Both the position numbers and the translations under genes were made by a program. Of a stretch of 64,000 nucleotides of DNA, positions 45,291 through 53,536 are shown in pieces. How positions within the stretch are numbered: position 1 is the stretch's first letter; each line of letters opens with the position of its first letter. The stretch spans positions 419,335 to 483,334 of the forward strand of contig NZ_SMSE01000001.1 in NCBI RefSeq assembly GCF_004354085.1. The letters are read 5' to 3'. The notes beneath the pieces were generated by a model. The model was given only the letters and a program-made list of their open reading frames with translations. It did not search any database and was not told the DNA's origin. Source of the stretch: Seongchinamella unica (lineage in GTDB: Bacteria; Pseudomonadota; Gammaproteobacteria; Pseudomonadales; Halieaceae).

Positions 45291-47471
45291 ATGACCGATC
45301 GCACCCAGAAGGGCGGCCTGCAAGTCGCCACCGTACTCCACCAGCTACTGGAAAACGACATTGCCCCGGGCACCGGTATCGACCCCGAGGATTTCTGGCG
45401 GGCGCTGGAAGCCATTGTGACCGACCTCGCGCCTGAAAACCGCGCCCTGCTGCAGGTGCGAGAGGACCTGCAGGAGAAAATTGACCAGTGGCACCGGGCC
45501 AATCCGGGGCCGGATTACGACAAGGCCGCGTACAAGGCCTTCCTCCAGGATATCGGCTACCTGCTGCCGGAGGGTGAGGACTTCGCCATCAGCACCGGGA
45601 ATGTCGATCCGGAAGTCGCCACCCTTGCCGGGCCCCAGTTGGTGGTGCCGGTGATGAATGCCCGCTACGCCCTCAACGCGGCCAATGCCCGCTGGGGCAG
45701 CCTGTACGACGCCCTTTACGGCACCGATGTGATTCCCGAAGAGGGCGGCGCTGAACGCGCTGGAGCCTACAACCCGGTGCGCGGCGATAAAGTCATCGCC
45801 TACGCTCGGGATTTCCTCAACAAACACTGCCCGCTGGCGACCGGCGACCACACCCTGGCCAGGGCCTACACTGTGGCCGATGGACAACTGCAGGTTGCCC
45901 TGCAAACCGGTGACAGCACCGGACTGGCGGACCCCACCCAGTTCGCCGGTTACAGCGGCAGCGAGGACGGGCCCGAGAGCATCCTGCTGCGCCACAACGG
46001 CCTGCACATCGAGATCCAGATCGACCCGGCCAGCCCCATCGGCGCCACTGATGCCGCGGGGGTCAAGGACCTGGTGCTGGAGGCGGCGCTGACCACCATC
46101 CAGGACTGCGAGGACTCGGTGGCGGCAGTGGACGCCGAGGACAAGGTCGTGGTCTACCGCAACTGGCTGGGCCTGATGCGCGGCGACCTCGAAGACAGTT
46201 TCGACAAAGGCGGCAAGACCACCACCCGCACACTGAACCCGGATCGCGAGTTCACCGCTGCCGACGGGAGCACCCTCACCCTGCCCGGCCGCAGCTTATT
46301 GTTCGTGCGCAACGTGGGCCACCTGATGACCAACGAGGCGATCCTGGATGCCGGGGGCAACGAGATACCCGAGGGCATCATGGACGGCATGTTCACCGCG
46401 CTGATCGCCCTCCACGACCTGAACAAGGACGCCGGTGCCGCACGCAACTCGCGCGAAGGCAGTGTGTACATTGTAAAACCCAAGATGCACGGCCCCGACG
46501 AAGTGGCCTTCACCTGCAAATTGTTCGACCGTATCGAAGACGCCCTGGGCTTGGCACGCAATACCCTGAAAGTCGGCATTATGGACGAGGAGCGCCGCAC
46601 CACGGTCAACCTGAAGGCGTGCATTCGGATCGCCAGAGAACGATTGGTGTTCATCAATACCGGCTTCCTCGACCGCACCGGCGATGAGATTCATACCAGC
46701 ATGGAAGCGGGCGCCATGACCCCCAAGGGCGCCATGAAACAGGAGCCCTGGATCAACGCCTACGAAGACTGGAACGTGGACAAGGGCCTGGCCTGTGGCC
46801 TGCAGGGCAAAGCCCAGATCGGCAAAGGCATGTGGGCCATGCCCGACATGATGGCGGAAATGATGAAGGCCAAGATCGGCCACCCGCTGGCAGGCGCCAG
46901 CACGGCCTGGGTCCCCTCCCCCACGGCTGCGACCCTGCACGCGATGCACTACCACGACGTCAATGTGGCCCAGCGCCAGGAAGAACTGAAGACCCGTGAA
47001 CCGGCCTCGCTGGATGATATTCTCGCCATTCCGCTGAAAGGCGCGGCAGGTCTTTCTGCTGACGACATCCAGCGGGAGCTGGACAACAACGCCCAGGGCA
47101 TCCTCGGTTATGTGGTGCGCTGGATTGACCAGGGCGTGGGCTGCTCCAAGGTACCCGACATCAACCATGTGGGCCTGATGGAAGACCGCGCGACCCTGCG
47201 TATCTCCAGCCAGCACCTGGCCAACTGGCTGCGCCACGGCGTGTGCAGTGAAGAGCAGGTGCGCGAGACACTGGAGCGCATGGCCGTGGTGGTGGATGAG
47301 CAGAATGCCGGCGACCCGGCCTACCGCAACATGGCGCCCAACTTCGATGACAGCGTGGCCTTCCAGGCCGCCTGCGATCTGGTCTTCCTGGGAAGAGAGC
47401 AGCCCAGTGGTTACACCGAACCGGTGCTGCACGCGCGGCGTCGGGAAGCGAAGGCGAAGTACGGCGCCTGA
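45291..47471 (+). CDS. glcB: Malate synthase G
   Basis: GlcB condenses glyoxylate with acetyl-CoA to malate, allowing growth on C2 compounds and fatty acids. It has 726 residues, the normal length for the G isoform. The glyoxylate-binding region ([17 protein letters not shown]) is present. [14 protein letters not shown], with the catalytic Arg, and [14 protein letters not shown] are also seen. Together with the nearby acyl-CoA dehydrogenase it fits a fatty-acid/acetate metabolic neighbourhood. A strong terminator follows. Confidence 0.97.
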   Translation: MTDRTQKGGLQVATVLHQLLENDIAPGTGIDPEDFWRALEAIVTDLAPENRALLQVREDLQEKIDQWHRANPGPDYDKAAYKAFLQDIGYLLPEGEDFAISTGNVDPEVATLAGPQLVVPVMNARYALNAANARWGSLYDALYGTDVIPEEGGAERAGAYNPVRGDKVIAYARDFLNKHCPLATGDHTLARAYTVADGQLQVALQTGDSTGLADPTQFAGYSGSEDGPESILLRHNGLHIEIQIDPASPIGATDAAGVKDLVLEAALTTIQDCEDSVAAVDAEDKVVVYRNWLGLMRGDLEDSFDKGGKTTTRTLNPDREFTAADGSTLTLPGRSLLFVRNVGHLMTNEAILDAGGNEIPEGIMDGMFTALIALHDLNKDAGAARNSREGSVYIVKPKMHGPDEVAFTCKLFDRIEDALGLARNTLKVGIMDEERRTTVNLKACIRIARERLVFINTGFLDRTGDEIHTSMEAGAMTPKGAMKQEPWINAYEDWNVDKGLACGLQGKAQIGKGMWAMPDMMAEMMKAKIGHPLAGASTAWVPSPTAATLHAMHYHDVNVAQRQEELKTREPASLDDILAIPLKGAAGLSADDIQRELDNNAQGILGYVVRWIDQGVGCSKVPDINHVGLMEDRATLRISSQHLANWLRHGVCSEEQVRETLERMAVVVDEQNAGDPAYRNMAPNFDDSVAFQAACDLVFLGREQPSGYTEPVLHARRREAKAKYGA

Positions 47472-47490
47472 GCGCCGCCCGTTCGGATCA

Positions 47491-47514
47491 AAGCCGGCGA
47501 TTGCCGGCTTTTTT
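47491..47514 (+). terminator. Rho-independent terminator of glcB
   Basis: An 8-bp perfect stem (AAGCCGGC / GCCGGCTT) with loop GATT is followed by a run of six T from 47509, 19 nt after the glcB stop codon. The convergent GT2 gene ends at its distal edge. Confidence 0.9.
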
Positions 47515-48385
47515 ATTCCTCCTCAACCGAGTCCTTGTACTGCAGGTTGGTCAATTGTTCGGCGAGCAGGCCGATGAGGAAGATAATCATCCCGGTGAGT
47601 AACAGCAGCGTGCTCATATTGGTAAAACGCACCTGCCCCGAGGTCAGGTTGGCCACCAGGTAATTCAGGATACCCAGACCGCCCACGAAGACCGACATCG
47701 GAAAATACACTTTCAGTGGCGAGTACAACGTACCGATCTTGAAAATAATCAGGAAGAACCGGACCCCGTCACGCAGCACATTGATATGGCTCGTGCCGAG
47801 TCGCCTGGACACCTTGATCGGCACAAACCCGACCGAGTATCCCGCGCGGAAGAAGGCCATGGTCGAGGTAGTGGGGTAACTGAATCCGTTGGGCAGCAGG
47901 TAAAGGAAGCTGAGAAATTTCTTGCGCTTAACGGCGCGGAAGCCCGATGTCAGGTCCTCGATCTTGCTGTTTACCATCCAGCTGGCCAGCCGGTTGTAAA
48001 GCGTGTTGGCGCTCCAACGCGCCAGACTGGCCTGATCGTCGCGCCCGGTGCGGGCGCCGATCACCATGTCGTAACAACCCTCATCCAGCTTGTACAGCAG
48101 CTTCTCGACATCCGCAGGATCGTGCTGGCCGTCGCCATCCATAAAGACAATATAATCGCCATGCGCGGCCCGGGCCCCGGATTTAATCGCTGCCCCATTG
48201 CCCTTGCTGTAGGGGTGAGACACCACTGTGACCTCATACTGCTGGCAAACAGCCACCGTGCCATCGCTGGAGCCATCATTCACCACCACGATCTCAGCGT
48301 CGGGATAGGACTCCCGCAGCTTCGGCAGGGTCAATGCCAGACCCTGCTCCTCGTTTTTGGCCGGAATGACAATCGAGAAGTTCAA
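47513..48385 (-). CDS. DPM1-like family 2 glycosyltransferase with two C-terminal membrane helices
   Basis: This is a 290-residue inverting GT2 enzyme of the dolichol-phosphate-mannose-synthase type, expected to load a sugar from a nucleotide donor onto a polyprenyl phosphate. The signatures FSIVIPAKNEEQGL, VVNDGSSDGT and the metal-binding D-x-D in FMDGDGQHD are clear. Two hydrophobic helices lie near 227-247 and 259-282. It is 3 nt after the end of a GT-C gene and in the same direction, so it probably supplies lipid-linked sugar to the two GT-C proteins. Its base composition is like the chromosome, unlike the GT-C genes. Confidence 0.88.
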   Translation of the reverse strand: MNFSIVIPAKNEEQGLALTLPKLRESYPDAEIVVVNDGSSDGTVAVCQQYEVTVVSHPYSKGNGAAIKSGARAAHGDYIVFMDGDGQHDPADVEKLLYKLDEGCYDMVIGARTGRDDQASLARWSANTLYNRLASWMVNSKIEDLTSGFRAVKRKKFLSFLYLLPNGFSYPTTSTMAFFRAGYSVGFVPIKVSRRLGTSHINVLRDGVRFFLIIFKIGTLYSPLKVYFPMSVFVGGLGILNYLVANLTSGQVRFTNMSTLLLLTGMIIFLIGLLAEQLTNLQYKDSVEEE

Positions 48386-48388
48386 ATT

Positions 48389-50305
48389 TCAGTTCTCCAG
48401 ATAAAGCGCCAGCGTATCCTGCTCGCCGCGGTTCAGTTTCCCGGCATCCTGCAGCTTTTGCAACCGGGCAATGAACTTATCTGCTTGCTCGCGCCGGTTC
48501 AGGGCGGTGCTGAAGTGTAATTGCATCAGCATGCCGCGAACGCTGTCGGGGGACAGCGCCAGGAAGCGTTCGGTGTACTGGTAAGCGTCCTCCCAACGCT
48601 GCTGGGCGTTGGCCAGCATGGCCAGGGCGGAGAACATCTGGGCGGAGGCGAGGGTTGTGTCAAACGTCTGCAGGTATAGCCCGGCCAAGTGATCCAGGAA
48701 TCCTTCCCAGTCGAAGTCGGGGCAGACGTCGCCCTGCCTGAGCTTGACAACAGTACTCATCGTATTCACATCTCCCAGGGGACGGGAAGGCTCCACAGCG
48801 CCTAACTTCTCATATTCAGCTTGAAAGAGAGGTTTTCCAGCTACACAAGAAAGAGCAATATTTCTCAACACGTAATCACCATGAGATTCATCGGCAGCAG
48901 CGGTATGTTTGAGCGATACACCAAAAGCCAACTGCGAATACTTCAGCGCTCCATCTCCAGCCCCTGCGGACGCGAGCTGAAACGCATATTCTTTGTTAGC
49001 CCTCGCTGATTCTGGGTGGCCATTCACATGCTGCATAGCTAGTAGAGGTGAACTTGACCAAATCTGCACTTGTGAGCTGGCTTGAAGAGACAGCCACAAC
49101 ACATAAATCCAAACCCATACCAGCAGGGGCGAGCCAACCTCAGGCCACTTACGCAACAATGCTACGAAAACCACCAAAGGTAAAATCACCAGCCCGATTG
49201 ACGGCAGATAGTTTCGATGCTCAAAATACAACTCCAGAGGGAGAATCGAAGACTCTAGACTGTGCGCGACTATAAAAAATACAGGGCCAAAAACCAGCCG
49301 ACGACATCTTTTAAATGAAATAGAAAACAGAAAAATACCTAGCACTACCGCCAAACCTAACAACGAGGTTAGTGTTGAAAGAGGCTGCAATACAGAGCTG
49401 GAAACTTCGTAGTCATCATGGAAAAGTCCTAAACGAGACATGTCTGGATGATAGAATTGCCCCACATAGTCCCACAATGCTCGCGCTTGAGTTAACACTC
49501 GCTGTTGAAGCGTGAACTCTCTTATGCTGTAGCCAGATTGTATCCAATCCCACTTAATTACGGCTACGAGAACCATAACTGCGATACCAAAGACCAGCAA
49601 AAAAACTACAATCCTTTTTATGCGAGCGTCGATATCACCGCCCACACCTTCGAATTGCAGATACAAAAGCTCCAAAAGAAGAATTAGTGGAATGAAAAGA
49701 ATCCCATTTTCCTTGGAAAGAACAGCAAGCGCACCAAAAAAGAGACAAGCAAACATGTACAGAGAGTGACCATGACCAGAGACCTGGCTCTTTCGCCATA
49801 ACAAGTAACAAATCAAACTTGCGATAGAGAACATGGTGGCCAATATGGCCATGCGCTGCACCACATATAGAACTGTACTTACATGCAATGGCGCAACCAA
49901 CCAAATGGCGGCAAAAGGCACTGCAATCAACCCGGCGTTCCGCACAGAAGTAAACGACAGAAGCAATTCCAGAAACCAGGCTAGAAGAACTCCTGTTAAA
50001 ACATGGAGGAATATATTGGATTGCTTGCCCGAAGCCACGATGTCGTCAGAGATAGCAGCCTCGAGCACAAAAGTACTCATGGATACGAAGCGGCCAAGCA
50101 GGCCAGATTGATCTCCAAATGCGTAATCAAATGACCATTCGGGTCGCTCCCCAAGGTTTGGCAAGTGCCCTAGGCTCGAAAAATCATCCAAGAGGTAGGG
50201 GCCATTGACACCCGGAGCGTACAACCAGGCTACGTAAGCCACCAGGGCAGATAGGAAGAGATAAGCCTTAATACTAGCAACTCTCTTTGTTTGCATCACA
50301 AACAT
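48389..50305 (-). CDS. TMTC-like GT-C membrane glycosyltransferase (paralogue 1)
   Basis: This 638-residue protein has about ten membrane helices in its first 420 residues and a soluble, TPR-like helical C-terminus. The di-acidic motif LLDDFSS (D40, D41) follows the first helix, where GT-C enzymes carry their catalytic Asp. Further conserved points are APLHVSTVLYVVQRM, LSKENG and FEHRNYLPSIG, which resemble the SKE-G and LYLPS-G motifs of TMTC O-mannosyltransferases (GT105). It lies 11 nt after a paralogous gene and close to pilA. I infer transfer of a lipid-linked sugar to a periplasmic protein, with pilin the likely target. DNA 5' of about 48.78 kb (residues 1 to about 505) is much AT-richer than the C-terminal coding part. 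Confidence 0.75.
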   Translation of the reverse strand: MFVMQTKRVASIKAYLFLSALVAYVAWLYAPGVNGPYLLDDFSSLGHLPNLGERPEWSFDYAFGDQSGLLGRFVSMSTFVLEAAISDDIVASGKQSNIFLHVLTGVLLAWFLELLLSFTSVRNAGLIAVPFAAIWLVAPLHVSTVLYVVQRMAILATMFSIASLICYLLWRKSQVSGHGHSLYMFACLFFGALAVLSKENGILFIPLILLLELLYLQFEGVGGDIDARIKRIVVFLLVFGIAVMVLVAVIKWDWIQSGYSIREFTLQQRVLTQARALWDYVGQFYHPDMSRLGLFHDDYEVSSSVLQPLSTLTSLLGLAVVLGIFLFSISFKRCRRLVFGPVFFIVAHSLESSILPLELYFEHRNYLPSIGLVILPLVVFVALLRKWPEVGSPLLVWVWIYVLWLSLQASSQVQIWSSSPLLAMQHVNGHPESARANKEYAFQLASAGAGDGALKYSQLAFGVSLKHTAAADESHGDYVLRNIALSCVAGKPLFQAEYEKLGAVEPSRPLGDVNTMSTVVKLRQGDVCPDFDWEGFLDHLAGLYLQTFDTTLASAQMFSALAMLANAQQRWEDAYQYTERFLALSPDSVRGMLMQLHFSTALNRREQADKFIARLQKLQDAGKLNRGEQDTLALYLEN

Positions 50306-50316
50306 GCTCTACTCAG

Positions 50317-52302
50317 TCAAGTTTCGTCTAAAGTCATGTCGTACTGAGAGGAACCGAACAACCGACTAATCTGCAATATCTCTCTACGCTTGCGGTCAGT
50401 CAGCAGCCAATGCCGAACTGATTCGTAGACCCCAGACATATCCCCTATCTCGATACGCTCCAATATTTGTTGCTGATAAACTCTAGTATTACCTGGGTCT
50501 TTTTTTTGTGCAGAATATAGAAGGGCTGATTTCTCTTTAACTGACCAGTTCCCACTAGAAAGGTATCGATACTCGAAAAGATCAATGCTCGAGTTGCGGG
50601 GAAATCGTTCATGAAGAATATCGAAAAATTGTCGCGCACTGCGGGGGTTTACTTCGCACAACTGTCGCGACATACAGTCCACCAGCGTATCCAAGGCTGT
50701 CCAGTCCGATGGCTGCAACTTTCTAGAGAGCAAAAGATTCTTTAGTTTACCAATCCAGTCGTGGTTCAACCCTAACGCTGGAAAGTGATAGCTATCCATG
50801 TAGTGAAGCAGCACTAAAGCTGCTACGTCTCGCGGGTTTTTCTGATGCATAACTTCAAGATGATGTCTCGCCATTATCAAATACTTTTTGACTTGTTGGT
50901 TTTCGGGATCCAGCGCGCGCTGTCTTGAGTATTCTTCTAAAAGTGCATCGGCCAAGAAGAAATGCGATCTCGACGAGTTTGGATGATTATGTACATTGGT
51001 CGAACTCAAGCGAATTGGATCTGCCCATGTGTAAACACGAAGTGCGAGTGCCGTGAAAGTGAGCACCAACAGTGAAGAAATTATCAGCCGCGGACGCACT
51101 AACCCTCTGCATCTCTGTGCAGTGAGCCATATGCCTAGCGCCAGAAAAATAGCCAAGCTGATACTCGGTAAATAATTGCGATGCTCATAAACCATCTCTA
51201 GCGGCCAAATACCTGACTCCATAAAGTGTCCAATAAGATAAAAGAGCACTGAGAGGCTAAACAGTGGAAGTCGATCTTTTAGCATTATCGCGCTAAGCAG
51301 ACATACGCCCCAAAAACATACTGCGAAAACTGTCCTAACAGGCCCTAAGAGTGATGTAGACACAACCACATCATCATGCTGAAAGCCCATGCTATTAATA
51401 TCAGGTAGAACTATCCAAAAGACGTACTGCCACAGTAGCCGAGCTTGGGTCAACAACCTTTCTTCAACAGTAAACTCCCGTCCATAGTATCCCGATAGCA
51501 AAGCATGAGGGGTGAAAAATAAAACCAGGAAAAAAACTAGGAGCGGGAAACATAGAGCTAAAACACCTAAATTCTCTAGCCAGCGAACTTTCCTGCCGGC
51601 CCATTCACCCTTAAACAGGGTGAACTCGAGAGCTGTGATTAGCCACAGGGCCAGCGCGCCATTTTCCTTGCTAAAAGTAGCTAGAAAAATCAACATAAAT
51701 AACCATAACGCTGTGGCAACTACATCTCCGATTGTCGCCCCATTTCTAGCCCACCTGCGGCGTTTAAACATGAAAACGATTAAGGATGAGAGCACGAAAA
51801 GCGCACTTAACTGCGTCATTCGCTGAACTGCATAAAGCACCGTTGATACGTGCAAAGGTGCCAAAACCCAAATACTTACGGCAATAAATGCTACCCACTG
51901 CTTGTTACTGACCGAGAGGGACAAATGAGACACGGCCAGAACCTGCAGTGCAAAGATGTAGACTAGCGCTGCAACACCTAGATGTATCAATAGGTTGACA
52001 CTTTTTAAATAAAAAGCCTCGATTCCGCCATGCACAAAGTTCTGGGCGACAAACGTAAACATCGAGACTGGCCTCCTGGTAATGCCTGAGACTGAACTGA
52101 ATGTTGCAGTTCGCCATTCCTCGAGAGACTCTCCGCTAACTCTTAAATGGACATTTGAAGTTAAAGTTGGGCCGTCATCGAACATGAGCGGGCCTGACAG
52201 CCCAGGGAAATATGCAAATGTCACAAACAAGACGAGAATGCCAAGTGCACAAACCAGTTCATTCGTTCTGATGAAAAGCAAAAAAGATTTATAAGCGGTC
52301 AT
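50317..52302 (-). CDS. TMTC-like GT-C membrane glycosyltransferase (paralogue 2)
   Basis: This is a paralogue of the next gene, with 661 residues from the ATG at 52302. A longer in-frame start would begin inside the pilA terminator. The di-acidic motif MFDDGPT (D42, D43), APLHVSTVLYAVQRM, FSKENG and YEHRNYLPSIS are shared with the other paralogue, as is the layout of about ten membrane helices plus a helical repeat-like C-terminal domain (about 445-661). It is encoded directly downstream of pilA and separated from it by a terminator. The gene is AT-rich (20 G+C in the 60 bases 51661-51720), suggesting transfer. Function as a pilin O-glycosyltransferase is inference. Confidence 0.73.
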   Translation of the reverse strand: MTAYKSFLLFIRTNELVCALGILVLFVTFAYFPGLSGPLMFDDGPTLTSNVHLRVSGESLEEWRTATFSSVSGITRRPVSMFTFVAQNFVHGGIEAFYLKSVNLLIHLGVAALVYIFALQVLAVSHLSLSVSNKQWVAFIAVSIWVLAPLHVSTVLYAVQRMTQLSALFVLSSLIVFMFKRRRWARNGATIGDVVATALWLFMLIFLATFSKENGALALWLITALEFTLFKGEWAGRKVRWLENLGVLALCFPLLVFFLVLFFTPHALLSGYYGREFTVEERLLTQARLLWQYVFWIVLPDINSMGFQHDDVVVSTSLLGPVRTVFAVCFWGVCLLSAIMLKDRLPLFSLSVLFYLIGHFMESGIWPLEMVYEHRNYLPSISLAIFLALGIWLTAQRCRGLVRPRLIISSLLVLTFTALALRVYTWADPIRLSSTNVHNHPNSSRSHFFLADALLEEYSRQRALDPENQQVKKYLIMARHHLEVMHQKNPRDVAALVLLHYMDSYHFPALGLNHDWIGKLKNLLLSRKLQPSDWTALDTLVDCMSRQLCEVNPRSARQFFDILHERFPRNSSIDLFEYRYLSSGNWSVKEKSALLYSAQKKDPGNTRVYQQQILERIEIGDMSGVYESVRHWLLTDRKRREILQISRLFGSSQYDMTLDET

Positions 52303-52320
52303 TTTCGAGAGGCTATCACA

Positions 52321-52349
52321 AAAAAACCCGACCAAGGGCCGGGTTTTTT
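52321..52349 (-). terminator. Intrinsic terminator of pilA
   Basis: A 10-bp stem (AAAAAACCCG / CGGGTTTTTT) with a 9-nt loop lies 16 nt after the pilA stop. On the minus strand it ends in seven T. Because both arms end in A/T runs it could act in both directions. It should limit read-through from pilA into the GT-C genes. Confidence 0.85.
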
Positions 52350-52365
52350 ACTCAACCGAAACCGA

Positions 52366-52848
52366 TCAATTTCGGCAGTTGGAAGGCAAGTATTTTGAGG
52401 GAACTACAGTTGTCGCCTTTGGTGTGCTCTGTGCCGCTGACTTACACACCCACTTCAAAGTGTTTCCGCCGCCTGTAGCGCCTGAAAGCGAGAAGCCGTA
52501 GGGGTTTGTTGGGGCTGCGCCAGGAATGACACCTGGCTGGATTGTAGCCGTGATGATCGGTAAGTTACTAGCTGAATTATAGACCACAGAAGCTACAATA
52601 TCCTTGTTCGGATTGGTCAGAATTCCAGCCTTATCACTATCCGCTGGCATGGCGTTATTTGTAGCATAGTACTCCGACACCGAAGTCTTCGCCTCAGCCA
52701 ATGCCGCAGCCGGCTCTGACATCTTGGAACGGACGATATAGTCCTGGTAGGCAGGCAGTGCAATCGCCGCGAGAATACCGACGATCGCGATCACGATCAT
52801 CAGTTCGATCAGGGTGAAACCCTTTTGAGCTGTTTTCTGAATGTTCAT
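52366..52848 (-). CDS. pilA: Type IVa major pilin PilA
   Basis: PilA is the major subunit of the type IVa pilus. It has 160 residues. The leader [10 protein letters not shown] is cleaved by PilD before F11, and the mature N-terminus [20 protein letters not shown] forms the fibre core with Glu at +5. The C-terminal disulfide loop is bounded by C135 and C158 and contains many Ser and Thr. ATG 52848 has GGAG 9 nt upstream. The gene is divergent from pilBCD and has a sigma-54-type promoter. Its downstream neighbours are the two GT-C genes, an arrangement like the pilA accessory genes of Pseudomonas. Confidence 0.95.
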   Translation of the reverse strand: MNIQKTAQKGFTLIELMIVIAIVGILAAIALPAYQDYIVRSKMSEPAAALAEAKTSVSEYYATNNAMPADSDKAGILTNPNKDIVASVVYNSASNLPIITATIQPGVIPGAAPTNPYGFSLSGATGGGNTLKWVCKSAAQSTPKATTVVPSKYLPSNCRN

Positions 52849-52934
52849 GTTTCCCTACTCCATTGAGAATGTTTGCTTTATGGGACCTCGTCACCCGGGG
52901 GTAACGCACTGTCGCCAGTGTGCCTGAGACTACC

Positions 52935-52951
52935 TGCAGAGATCGGGCCAA
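52935..52951 (-). promoter_or_regulatory. Sigma-54 (-24/-12) promoter of pilA
   Basis: On the minus strand TTGGCCCGATCTCTGCA has the invariant GG and GC separated by exactly 10 bp and matches the TGGC-N9-TGC form. The start site would be near 52923, giving a leader of about 75 nt. In Pseudomonas pilA is transcribed by RpoN with the activator PilR, so this is expected by family knowledge. pilR and pilS are not in this window. Confidence 0.75.
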
Positions 52952-53077
52952 GTTTTCACCTGATCGCTGCCAAAGTGTATTTACCTTTTTAATATCAATG
53001 ACTTGAAAACAAAAACAGGATTAGCTGATTTTTCGACCGGGCGAAAAAGTTAGGGCAACCCCCGCCGCGACTGTCAC

Positions 53078-53100
53078 AAGCTGACAATTTTTGTCAGCTT
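53078..53100. promoter_or_regulatory. Inverted repeat upstream of pilA, candidate activator (PilR) site
   Basis: A perfect 10-bp inverted repeat (AAGCTGACAA / TTGTCAGCTT) with a 3-bp centre lies about 155-177 bp upstream of the predicted pilA start. That is a normal distance for a sigma-54 enhancer site. TGTC elements, reported in PilR-binding sites of Pseudomonas, occur within it and on both sides (53072-53075, 53101-53104). Confidence 0.5.
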
Positions 53101-53198
53101 TGTCCGAAGCCAACCTGGAAAACTTGCCTGGAACGATTTTCCTGCACAGGCGAGGCCATGCCTACAGGAATCCAGTAGAGTTAGAGCGTATATAGGAC

Positions 53199-53227
53199 GC
53201 TGGATCCCCGCCTACGCGGGGATGACG
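53199..53227. repeat. REP-like palindromic repeat, copy 1
   Basis: The stem ATCCCCGC / GCGGGGAT surrounds the loop CTAC and is flanked by CGCTGG and GACG. The same layout recurs at 53263 and 58081. Confidence 0.85.
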
Positions 53228-53262
53228 TCCGGGGCTGGGGAAACGAACACGGCAACATTGCC

Positions 53263-53290
53263 CTGGATACCCGCCTACGCGGGTATGACA
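53263..53290. repeat. REP-like palindromic repeat, copy 2
   Basis: The stem ATACCCGC / GCGGGTAT surrounds the loop CTAC and is flanked by CTGG and GACA. The third stem position differs from copy 1 and its partner differs correspondingly. A truncated half copy (AATCCCGCCTGC) follows near 53319. Confidence 0.85.
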
Positions 53291-53536
53291 ATGGGGGATT
53301 ACGTAAAGGTGAAGGTCAATCCCGCCTGCACAAGGAGACCCTCTCAAACTGTGCAATTCAGCTCGCAATCGAAATGACGACAAGTCGCTGACCGACCAGG
53401 CTCTATTTGGAAAACCTGTAGATTTCCCCAATCAAAGCCTGACAGGGGCTATGAGCCGCCCAAACCAGTGTTTATACTCGTTAATTGAAGGAAAGTGAGA
53501 GCAGGCCTGGCCTGCATCCGGGGAATGTAAGCGCCG

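Larger units (their letters stand above)
52849..53536. other. pilA-pilB divergent intergenic region
   Basis: This 688-bp interval contains no credible gene. It holds, from pilA outwards, the pilA leader, a -24/-12 promoter, an AT-rich stretch (about 52975-53050), an inverted repeat near 53090, two complete palindromic repeats at 53199 and 53263 and a partial copy near 53316. I could not place a convincing promoter for pilB. Confidence 0.8.

Noticed and set aside
53199-53290. Two similar palindromes as a minimal CRISPR or as transcription terminators
   Set aside because: The copies differ in stem sequence, are not followed by T-tracts, and occur again at 58081 as a dispersed repeat.
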